6,292 nucleotides of DNA from an uncultured Bacillota bacterium (GTDB taxonomy: Bacteria > Bacillota > Clostridia > Christensenellales > UBA1242). Made by a program: the position numbers and the translations under genes. How positions within the stretch are numbered: the first letter of the stretch is position 1; the number at the start of each line of letters is the position of its first letter. Of the stretch, positions 1 to 5,055 are shown piece by piece. The stretch is taken from the NCBI GenBank assembly GCA_945921365.1, contig CAMEKL010000028.1:1-6292 (forward strand), given 5' to 3'. Under the pieces are notes generated by a model. That model searched no databases and was not told the origin of the DNA. It saw nothing but the letters and a program-made list of their open reading frames with translations.

Positions 1-1072
1 CGTTCCAACAGCATGTGTGCCTTTTTCTATTAAATTTCATAATGCTAATGCGGGAATAATGATAACCGCATCGCACAATCCAGCGAAGCATAATGGATTT
101 AAATTTTTTAATGGCAACGGCTTTAAAATATCGCCAGAGCAGGAGAGTCATATTGAATATTTAATTAAGAACTCATGTGATATATCTCTTTGTGAATATG
201 ATAGGATTGGAAGAATATTCCACAGCAGAAAATCTGTTAGAGAATACATAAATTTTTTAAAAAAAGAACTAAAGCCAATAAAAGATTTAAAAATTTGTTT
301 TGACACTGCTCATGGCTGCGCAAGTGAAATTATTAAAGAAGTTTTTAAACATCATAATGTTGTTATATACAACAATGATTATGACGGGCTTAACACAAAT
401 TTGGCATGCGGTGCTAATCATATTGAAGCACTTAAAAGTTATGTAGAAAATGGTGATTTTGACATTGGTTTTTCATTTGATGGAGATGCAGACAGGCTTG
501 GAGTTGTGGCTAAAGGTGGGAAAGTTCTTTCTGGCGAGGAAGTTATTTATTTCCTTTCAAAAGAATATAAAAATCAAGCGATTGTTGTGTCGCTTATGAC
601 AAATATGGCACTTTGCACCAAACTTGAAAGCGAGGGAATAAAATGCGTTGTGTGTGGCGTTGGAGAAAAAGAAATTATGGACGCACTTCTTGAAAACAAC
701 TTGTTTCTTGGCTGTGAAAATAATGGGCACTACACAATGCTAGACAAAACAACAACAAGCGACGGAATTCTATCTGCAATAAAGCTTCTTGCAATTTATA
801 CTGCCAGGGGGAATTTAAATTTGGATTACACTCCAAACTATCAAGTTAATAAAAATGTTAAGGTTAGAAACAAAGAAGAAATTCTAAATAGCAACACTTT
901 GCAACAAAAACTTAACATCTGTGAAAGCTTACTTATTGAAAGTGGAAGAATTGTTCTTAGGCCGAGCGGAACTGAAAATCTTATAAGAATTTTAGTTGAA
1001 GGAACAGACAAAAAAATTGTTGATGAAATTGCATGTGAACTTGAAAAAACAATTTGTGAAATTGCCAATTAA
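1..1072 (+). CDS. glmM: Phosphoglucosamine mutase GlmM-like, 5' end cut by window edge
   Basis: GlmM converts glucosamine-6-phosphate to glucosamine-1-phosphate in the cytoplasm, feeding UDP-GlcNAc and peptidoglycan synthesis. About 356 residues are visible, read from base 2. The family is usually about 445-450 residues, so roughly 80 N-terminal residues lie outside the window. The GTG at 17 is not the start, because the frame stays open to the edge and matches the family there (VPT.. before AGIMITASHNP). Visible signatures in order are the catalytic phosphoserine loop TASHNP (Ser codon 71-73), the metal loop DGDADR (from 479), the sugar-specificity loop CENNGH followed by TTTSDGI (about 712-770), and the phosphate-binding loop RPSGTENLIRILVEG (from 959). 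The order and the TTTSDGI segment favour GlmM over phosphomannomutase or phosphoglucomutase. The sugar loop is CENNGH where GlmM usually has GEQSGH, so substrate preference is not certain. The gene ends in a gap that holds a shared terminator. Confidence 0.88.
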   Translation, partial: VPTACVPFSIKFHNANAGIMITASHNPAKHNGFKFFNGNGFKISPEQESHIEYLIKNSCDISLCEYDRIGRIFHSRKSVREYINFLKKELKPIKDLKICFDTAHGCASEIIKEVFKHHNVVIYNNDYDGLNTNLACGANHIEALKSYVENGDFDIGFSFDGDADRLGVVAKGGKVLSGEEVIYFLSKEYKNQAIVVSLMTNMALCTKLESEGIKCVVCGVGEKEIMDALLENNLFLGCENNGHYTMLDKTTTSDGILSAIKLLAIYTARGNLNLDYTPNYQVNKNVKVRNKEEILNSNTLQQKLNICESLLIESGRIVLRPSGTENLIRILVEGTDKKIVDEIACELEKTICEIAN

Positions 1073-1253
1073 CAAACAAATTTTTTGCGATAAAATTAAC
1101 GTGGAAAAAGTCGTGAGTTAAAAAATTATTTAAACAAGTTTGAAAATTGTTTTGTAAATGCTTAGATAAAAAATGATTTGTAAACTTGAATTCAGCAAAA
1201 AAATTACAATCGGAATATGAAGAAAAATTACGAACAAAAAATATTAAAAATTA
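1073..1253. other. Gene-free gap downstream of glmM
   Basis: This very A+T-rich spacer shows no credible gene. The best short frame (ATG at 1173, 15 codons) has no ribosome binding site. A 7-bp inverted repeat (CAAGTTT at 1135-1141 and AAACTTG at 1182-1188) encloses about 40 nt, and TTTGTAAA occurs twice inside the region. That is too weak in such DNA to call an RNA. Confidence 0.5.
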
Positions 1254-1283
1254 AAAAAAATCACAATTTTTTGTGATTTTTTT
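1254..1283. terminator. Bidirectional hairpin terminator between convergent glmM and sipL
   Basis: A perfect 13-bp stem (1254-1266 with 1271-1283) has core TCACAA/TTGTGA and a TTTT loop. It is flanked by A7 on the left and T7 on the right, so both strands give a hairpin followed by a U-run. It can end glmM from the left and the sipL-like gene from the right. Confidence 0.85.
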
Positions 1284-1302
1284 ATGTTTTTTATTAAAAG
1301 TT

Positions 1303-2832
1303 TTATACATTTAACGTTTTTTGATTGTAGTAAACAACTTTTTCTCCACCTTGCATAACCTCTGGAAGGTCTTTATTTTGAAGCTCTAAAATATTTTTTG
1401 AAACTTTAAGGTCTTTTGCAATATCCCAAAGTGTTTGTCCAGCATTTGCAAAGTAAATTTCAATTGCAGAGGTGGAAGCTTCAATTTCATCTCCAATTTC
1501 AACATTTGATATAACTGCGTGTGATGTTTCTGTTGATGGTGAAATTGTTAAAGTTATTTTTCCGTCAATGAAGATTTCTCTCCCTTTTTTAGCAGTTGCA
1601 TCAACTTCGCTTACAAATGCCTCATAAATTATGTTGTTTGCAAAATTTGTGTTTGCTCGTTGGGTTTCAGAAAAAGGAATTTCAATTGTAATAGAATTTA
1701 ATCCATTTTCTTCATCATTGAGATAAATTAAATTTGTTTTAACAATTCCTTCAACAAGGAGTTCGTTGTCGGACAGTGCTGTGTTTGTTATTGTTAAATA
1801 ACTCCCGTCTGTTGCAATAATTTTATCCACTCTTGGCGTCTCTTCATCAAGGGATATGTTTCCATCAAATTTAAATTCAAAACTCTCCTTTGCAAGAAAC
1901 TCTGTGCTGTTGAAGCCACCAGTTGTGGCTGAAATTTCGTTTTTAATTGAATATGCATCTGTGACTACTGTTATATTTCTTGTTTCAACAACATCATAGC
2001 AAATATTGATTGGAACAGATATTTCAACGCTTTCGCTGTTTTCTTGAATCTCTGTTTTAACATCTTCACAAACAACTTTTGCTAGTGCCAAAATTTGACT
2101 GTTTGGTTTAACATTTGCGTCTTCAATTTCTTCTCTGAATTGTTCCAAATTTGAAATGGCAAAAATTCGTGGAGTTTCTTCTGCGCTTTTAACAAGGGCA
2201 TTTGCAAAAATTTTTCCTTCAACAATAACCATGTTGTCAAGTGATTCTGTTTTTGTTGTAACAACTCCTGTTTGTGTTGATAAAACGCTGTCAATAGGGC
2301 ATTTTGCATCTAATATTATTGGTTGTGAAAACAAACTGCAATTTTTTGCAGTGAGTGATGAAAGAGGGATTTCTGTTTGCTTAACAAAAACATTTTCATC
2401 TCCGCCAGCATAAAAGGCTATTTCTTGATTATTAGCACCAATAAAAGAAAGCTCAATGTTTGTTTTGATTTTAAAATTATCTTCAGCAATTTTTTCAATT
2501 TCGCTTGAAATTATGTTTGGAATGATAAAAACACTTGATGTTGCTGTTAGTAATTCATTTTCATATCTTGAAGAAATAGAAGTTGAAGTTGCGGTGTTTT
2601 CAACTGTTCCATCTTGTAGTTTGTAAAAAATATTACTTAACAAATTTGCATTGTATGTCACTTCTCCAACAAGAGATTCGTTTGAAACAATGTTGAAACA
2701 TGTGCTAACTGAAAGAATTTTTTCAACATTTTTTCCAGACAGATTTAAAACGCTTTCAACTTGCTCGTTTTTTGTTCCAATTCTATTTTGTAACATAACA
2801 TTTTCTTTTGTGATGTTAAAGTCATTTTGCAT
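1303..2832 (-). CDS. sipL: SipL-like spore coat morphogenesis protein (SPOCS/DUF3794 repeats plus LysM)
   Basis: SipL in Clostridioides difficile binds SpoIVA and is needed to attach the coat to the forespore. This protein has 509 residues, close to the roughly 515 of that family member. Most of it is beta-rich repeat sequence of the SPOCS/DUF3794 type. Clear strand patterns are seen around residues 197-290 (NMVIVEGKI.. to ..VPINICYDVVETR) and 340-425 (NELLVEGIVKTNLIYLN.. to ..FIDGKITLTIS), with a weaker N-terminal unit at about 25-150. A C-terminal LysM module spans about 457-502 (AGQTLWDIAKDLKVS..LELQN). There is no signal peptide, as expected for a mother-cell cytosolic protein that coats the forespore. 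The start is fixed by AAAGGGGG at 2846-2839, six bases before the ATG. A sigma-E-like promoter lies just upstream. Repeat boundaries are estimates, while the family call is firm. Confidence 0.88.
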   Translation of the reverse strand: MQNDFNITKENVMLQNRIGTKNEQVESVLNLSGKNVEKILSVSTCFNIVSNESLVGEVTYNANLLSNIFYKLQDGTVENTATSTSISSRYENELLTATSSVFIIPNIISSEIEKIAEDNFKIKTNIELSFIGANNQEIAFYAGGDENVFVKQTEIPLSSLTAKNCSLFSQPIILDAKCPIDSVLSTQTGVVTTKTESLDNMVIVEGKIFANALVKSAEETPRIFAISNLEQFREEIEDANVKPNSQILALAKVVCEDVKTEIQENSESVEISVPINICYDVVETRNITVVTDAYSIKNEISATTGGFNSTEFLAKESFEFKFDGNISLDEETPRVDKIIATDGSYLTITNTALSDNELLVEGIVKTNLIYLNDEENGLNSITIEIPFSETQRANTNFANNIIYEAFVSEVDATAKKGREIFIDGKITLTISPSTETSHAVISNVEIGDEIEASTSAIEIYFANAGQTLWDIAKDLKVSKNILELQNKDLPEVMQGGEKVVYYNQKTLNV

Positions 2833-2862
2833 GATAATCCCCCTTTGACTAAAAGTTGATAT

Positions 2863-2891
2863 ATTCTATAAACGCAAAGGTTAAAATATGA
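2863..2891 (-). promoter_or_regulatory. Sigma-E-like promoter of sipL
   Basis: On the minus strand, -35-like TCATATT (2891-2885) is followed by exactly 14 bases and -10-like TATAGAAT (2870-2863). The sporulation sigma-E consensus is roughly ATATT, then a spacer of about 14, then CATACAnT. The predicted start near 2857 leaves about a 24-base leader that includes the ribosome binding site. sipL is known to be sigma-E controlled in C. difficile, which fits. The same layout recurs upstream of the SPOR gene. Confidence 0.6.
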
Positions 2892-2928
2892 CTTTTTTTT
2901 AAAAAATTGTTAAATTTTTGTTTTTTGT

Positions 2929-2957
2929 TTGACTAAAAAAATTATTACAGTTAAAAT
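2929..2957 (+). promoter_or_regulatory. Sigma-A promoter placed for a leaderless transcript
   Basis: TTGACT (2929-2934), a 17-base spacer and TAAAAT (2952-2957) make a 5/6 plus 5/6 match to the housekeeping consensus at ideal spacing. The expected transcription start, about seven bases after the -10 box, falls on or beside the A of the ATG at 2965. No Shine-Dalgarno sequence lies between the -10 box and that ATG. Confidence 0.65.
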
Positions 2958-2964
2958 ATAAATA

Positions 2965-3747
2965 ATGAAAACAAATAAAAAAGTGGTTTTAATTCTAAGT
3001 TTGATGTGTGTGCTTCTTGCACTGCTTCTTGCATTTTCAATTTCTTTTGCCTATTTTGGCAGAAATAGAAAGTTTTTTGGAACACTCAATTTTTCAAATG
3101 GAATTAAATTAAATTATTATAACGCACAGCCAAGTGGGGAAAAGTCGTTCACTCTTTTAAAACTTGGAAATGCAAGAACATTTGCATCTTTTGAAAGTGT
3201 TTCAGATTTAACTCCACTTAATGAAGCGCAAGAAGATGTTAAATCGGAAGAAGTGTTTTATTTGGCTAATCCATATATCACAGCAAACAGTGAGTCTATT
3301 GATTGCTTTGTTAGGTTTAAGCTTGAGTTTAAAACAAGAGAATATTCCGAAACAAGGCTTATGACAGATGAAGAAGTTGTAAATGTTTTTGGAACTTCAA
3401 ATCCAGTTGAATATAATCTTGTTGGCGAAGAAAATATAGGATTTTTGAAAAAAGGAGATTATTTCTATCTTGTCAATGCTGGAACAGAAGAAATTTTAGA
3501 TTATTCCGATTTATATAAACTTACAAATGCTGATGAAAACGCATTCTATCTGTTTGAAAAAGAACTTTATAAGACAGCTAAAGATGAAAACGAAGAAGAT
3601 GTTGATGTTTATTATTACACACTTAGATTAGCAGATATGGTTGATGTCTATCTTGTTAAAAACTTTGAAATTGAAATTACAATTGAAACAATTGACGGCA
3701 GAGACGGAAACGCAATTCAAACTGATGACATTTGGCAAATAAAATAG
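2965..3747 (+). CDS. Secreted or membrane-anchored TasA/CalY-like protein (tentative)
   Basis: This 260-residue protein starts with a Lys-rich n-region and a hydrophobic segment (about 7-29) ending in SFAYFGRN, followed by GTLNFSNGIKLNYYN. That AYF-plus-GTL layout resembles the signal peptides of TasA/camelysin-type proteins, which are cut by the SipW-type signal peptidase. Mid-protein, the stretch NPYITANSESIDCFVRFKLEF (about 102-122) recalls the N..S.I.CFVR strand common in that fold. The rest is acidic and beta-rich, with no cysteine-rich or catalytic motif seen. If the assignment is right, the protein is exported and might form surface or matrix fibres. It could equally be a lineage-specific anchored lipoprotein-like or pilin-like protein. 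No SipW-like peptidase gene is in the window. The gene sits between sipL and yabP but has its own sigma-A promoter and terminator, so it may not be a sporulation gene. There is no ribosome binding site, so translation is probably leaderless. Confidence 0.55.
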   Translation: MKTNKKVVLILSLMCVLLALLLAFSISFAYFGRNRKFFGTLNFSNGIKLNYYNAQPSGEKSFTLLKLGNARTFASFESVSDLTPLNEAQEDVKSEEVFYLANPYITANSESIDCFVRFKLEFKTREYSETRLMTDEEVVNVFGTSNPVEYNLVGEENIGFLKKGDYFYLVNAGTEEILDYSDLYKLTNADENAFYLFEKELYKTAKDENEEDVDVYYYTLRLADMVDVYLVKNFEIEITIETIDGRDGNAIQTDDIWQIK

Positions 3748-3773
3748 AAAATGGCATTTATGTCATTTTTTTT
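3748..3773 (+). terminator. Rho-independent terminator after the TasA-like gene
   Basis: The stem AAAATGGCA/TGTCATTTT (3748-3756 with 3761-3769, one G-U pair) has a TTTA loop and runs into T8 (3766-3773). It starts right after the stop codon. It separates the TasA-like gene from yabP, although its 3' arm also carries the TCATTTT used as the yabP -35 candidate. Confidence 0.75.
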
Positions 3774-3795
3774 CGCTAATAATAATAGATATAAT
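3763..3795 (+). promoter_or_regulatory. Candidate yabP promoter (sigma-E-like, with an alternative TATAAT)
   Basis: TCATTTT (3763-3769), a 14-base spacer and AATAGATA (3784-3791) repeat the layout of the two better sigma-E-like sites in this window. A perfect TATAAT (3790-3795) overlaps it but has only TTTTTT at the -35 position. yabP is sigma-E dependent in B. subtilis. An inverted repeat (CGCTAAT at 3774-3780, ATTAGCG at 3794-3800) brackets the -10 region. Confidence 0.4.
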
Positions 3796-3800
3796 TAGCG
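3774..3800. repeat. Inverted repeat around the yabP -10 region
   Basis: CGCTAAT (3774-3780) and ATTAGCG (3794-3800) form a perfect 7-bp inverted repeat with a 13-base A+T centre. It lies over the predicted -10 box and just before the GGAG ribosome binding site at 3800-3803. It could be an operator or a 5' leader hairpin. Function is unproven. Confidence 0.45.
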
Positions 3801-3809
3801 GAGAAATTT

Positions 3810-4061
3810 ATGGATAGTAATATAATTTTAAAAAATAGAAAAAATTTGAGTGTGAGTGGAATTGAAAAGGTTGTTAGCGTTTCTCAAAAACAACTTAGCA
3901 TGGAAATGGAGGACTGCTCTCTTTTTGTTTTGGGTGAAAACATGGAAGTTAAAAAACTTGATGTTGATTGTGGAAATCTTGAAGTTGAGGGATTGATCTC
4001 AGAGATTAAATATGCCGGAAAAAAAGAAAAAACAAATTTGATTAAAAGAATTTTTAAGTAG
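3810..4061 (+). CDS. yabP: Sporulation protein YabP
   Basis: YabP is a small mother-cell protein of the spore cortex/coat programme, and its exact biochemical role is not known. The 83-residue product shows the family pattern from the start: a near-N-terminal LKNRKNLSVSGIEKVVSVS, then a strand segment LFVLGENMEVKKLDVDCGNLEVEGLISEIKYAGK, then a basic tail ending in FK. Length is close to the usual 85-100 residues. It has no signal peptide and no transmembrane segment. GGAG at 3800-3803 lies six bases before the ATG. Its stop at 4059-4061 is six bases before yabQ, so the two are almost certainly cotranscribed. The order yabP-yabQ-divIC is the same as in B. subtilis, which strongly supports the call. 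Confidence 0.92.
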   Translation: MDSNIILKNRKNLSVSGIEKVVSVSQKQLSMEMEDCSLFVLGENMEVKKLDVDCGNLEVEGLISEIKYAGKKEKTNLIKRIFK

Positions 4062-4067
4062 GTTTTT

Positions 4068-4439
4068 ATGATTCTTTTTGAGAGTGCAAATCAGTGGCTT
4101 AGTTTTATTTTTTTGTTTTTAATTGGCTTTGCTTCTGGCTTTATTTTTGATGCAAACAAATACGTTTGTTTTTTGCTTAATAAAAATAAAATTGCAAGCA
4201 TTATTCTAGATTGCTTTTCTGTGCTTTCTTGCGGAATAATTTTGTTTGTTGCAATATTATTTATAAATTTTGGGCTTTTTAGATTTTATCTTTTGTTTGC
4301 ATTCGTTATTGGGCTGTGTTTACAGCGCATTACAATTGGAAAAATGATTGCAAAGCTTGCAAGTGTGTGTTATAATTTGCTTACAAAAACAATAAAGAAA
4401 ATTTTTACAAGAAAGGATAAAAATGCTGAAAATAACTGA
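4068..4439 (+). CDS. yabQ: Spore cortex biosynthesis membrane protein YabQ
   Basis: YabQ is an integral membrane protein of the outer forespore membrane, required for cortex formation in B. subtilis. This 123-residue version has three hydrophobic helices (about 9-27, 43-66 and 69-86) and a basic cytoplasmic-type tail (about 105-120). The N-terminal helix with GFASGFIFDANK and the following turn fit the YabQ family. It is shorter than the B. subtilis protein, which has a longer tail. The ribosome binding site is weak (TAGG overlapping the yabP stop at 4059-4062), suggesting translational coupling to yabP. The 3' end overlaps divIC by 17 bases. The position between yabP and divIC is the main support beyond topology. 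Confidence 0.85.
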   Translation: MILFESANQWLSFIFLFLIGFASGFIFDANKYVCFLLNKNKIASIILDCFSVLSCGIILFVAILFINFGLFRFYLLFAFVIGLCLQRITIGKMIAKLASVCYNLLTKTIKKIFTRKDKNAENN

Positions 4440-4704
4440 AAAATCAAAAAAAAATTTAAAGATTATTGTCGCAGTTTTTGTTTTAGTTTTAACGATTGTT
4501 TTCGCAGTTGTTATTTGGCAAACAGTTGTTATTAACAAACTAAGCGGTGAAATTTCAAATTTAAAAGAAGAAAATTATTGTCAGGAGAATAAAAACAAAG
4601 AATTAGAAAGCAAGATCGCCTATTATGAAAGTGATGAGTTTAAAGAAGAATATACTAAATTTGAACTTGAATATATAAAAAAGGGCGAAAGAGTGTATAA
4701 ATAA
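4423..4704 (+). CDS. divIC: Septum formation initiator, FtsB/DivIC family
   Basis: DivIC/FtsB proteins are bitopic divisome components that pair with FtsL and help activate septal peptidoglycan synthesis. The 93-residue product has the full family layout: a short basic cytoplasmic N-terminus, one transmembrane helix (about 12-33), a coiled coil with N and L heptad residues (about 37-68), and a C-terminal ELEYIKKGERVYK, equivalent to the family's G-x-x-K-x-G-E-x-x ending. GAAAGGA at 4411-4417 lies inside the yabQ coding region, five bases before the ATG. The gene overlaps yabQ by 17 bases. In B. subtilis the next gene is yabR (S1 domain). Here the operon ends at once in a strong terminator, so yabR is absent from this place. 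Confidence 0.9.
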   Translation: MLKITEKSKKNLKIIVAVFVLVLTIVFAVVIWQTVVINKLSGEISNLKEENYCQENKNKELESKIAYYESDEFKEEYTKFELEYIKKGERVYK

Positions 4705-4732
4705 AAAGAGATGGAAAATCCATCTCTTTTTT
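4703..4732. terminator. Bidirectional terminator between divIC and the small basic gene
   Basis: The perfect 13-bp stem has arms at 4703-4715 and 4719-4731, core GAGATGGA/TCCATCTC, loop AAA, and T6 on the plus strand (4727-4732). The left arm is A5-rich, giving a U-run on the minus strand. It overlaps the divIC stop codon and can stop transcription from both convergent genes. Confidence 0.88.
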
Positions 4733-4748
4733 ATGGTGTTAAACGTAG

Positions 4749-4961
4749 TTATTCACTTCTTGAAGAACTCTTAACAGAATTTGATGATTTAGAACTGCAA
4801 TTTTGTGTTTTTGCACTTCTTCCAGCTTCAACATTAGAGCGTCTGTTCTTTGATTTTGAAGTCGCTTTTTTGTTTGAAGTTGATTTTGCTGCTTCTAAAT
4901 TGCTTCTGTTCGATGATTTTTTAGAAGAAGAACTTCCGTTTTGTTTAGTCTTGCCAAACAT
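4749..4961 (-). CDS. Small basic Ser/Lys/Asn-rich protein, unknown function
   Basis: I do not recognise a family. The 70-residue product has by my count 22 Ser, 12 Lys, 5 Arg and 8 Asn against 3 Glu and no Asp, a net charge near +14. It has one Cys and almost no hydrophobic residues, so it is probably disordered and may bind nucleic acid or another polyanion. Residues 19-27 (RSNLEAAKS) and 41-49 (RSNVEAGRS) form an imperfect internal repeat 22 residues apart. The gene is real rather than its plus-strand shadow: GGGAGGTG at 4973-4966 is a near-perfect ribosome binding site six bases before the ATG, and a terminator follows the stop. Upstream is a sigma-G-like promoter match. The SPOR-domain gene ends 94 bases upstream on the same strand without a convincing terminator, so readthrough is possible. 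Candidate roles are a forespore DNA-associated protein or a basic coat protein. Both are inference. Confidence 0.75.
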   Translation of the reverse strand: MFGKTKQNGSSSSKKSSNRSNLEAAKSTSNKKATSKSKNRRSNVEAGRSAKTQNCSSKSSNSVKSSSRSE

Positions 4962-4983
4962 TACACACCTCCCTATATATTAA

Positions 4984-4998
4984 CCGAATTACTTTCGG
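4984..4998 (-). promoter_or_regulatory. Leader hairpin of the small basic gene
   Basis: The minus-strand sequence CCGAAAGTAATTCGG can form a 5-bp stem (4998-4994 with 4988-4984) with a 5-base loop. It lies where the transcript would begin if the predicted -10 box is used. A 5'-terminal stem could protect the mRNA. It stays clear of the ribosome binding site at 4973-4966. Confidence 0.35.
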
Positions 4999-5004
4999 CA
5001 TTTA

Positions 5005-5034
5005 TAGTTTGTGCATGTTTTAAAAAAAAATTCA
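5005..5034 (-). promoter_or_regulatory. Sigma-G/F-like promoter candidate of the small basic gene
   Basis: On the minus strand, TGAATT (5034-5029), 17 bases and CAAACTA (5011-5005) match the forespore sigma-G consensus TGAATA-N17/18-CATACTA at 5 of 6 and 6 of 7 positions. A sigma-A reading is possible through TATAAA (5006-5001) but has only TTTTTT as its -35. The spacer is largely a T-run, so chance similarity is a real risk. Confidence 0.4.
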
Positions 5035-5055
5035 TTATTTTATTTATTAAATAAC

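Noticed and set aside
841..1068. Minus-strand frame inside glmM
   Set aside because: It lies wholly inside the conserved GlmM coding region, has no ribosome binding site, and its product resembles no protein.
17..1072. GTG at 17 as the glmM start codon
   Set aside because: The frame is open to the left edge and the upstream codons (VPTAC..) match the family, so the gene is cut by the window.
2082..2413. Frames on both strands inside the sipL-like gene, plus a plus-strand frame at 2651-2848
   Set aside because: All overlap the well-supported 509-residue gene and lack initiation signals.
4711..4983. Plus-strand 90-codon frame opposite the small basic gene
   Set aside because: Its ATG lies inside the divIC terminator stem, it has no ribosome binding site, and the Leu/Phe/Glu-rich product is the mirror of Lys/Ser codons on the real minus-strand gene.
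5022..5054. All-A/T hairpin plus T9 run after the SPOR gene as a terminator
   Set aside because: The possible stem (5054-5049 with 5045-5040) has no G-C pair, and nine bases separate it from the T-run, so termination would be weak.
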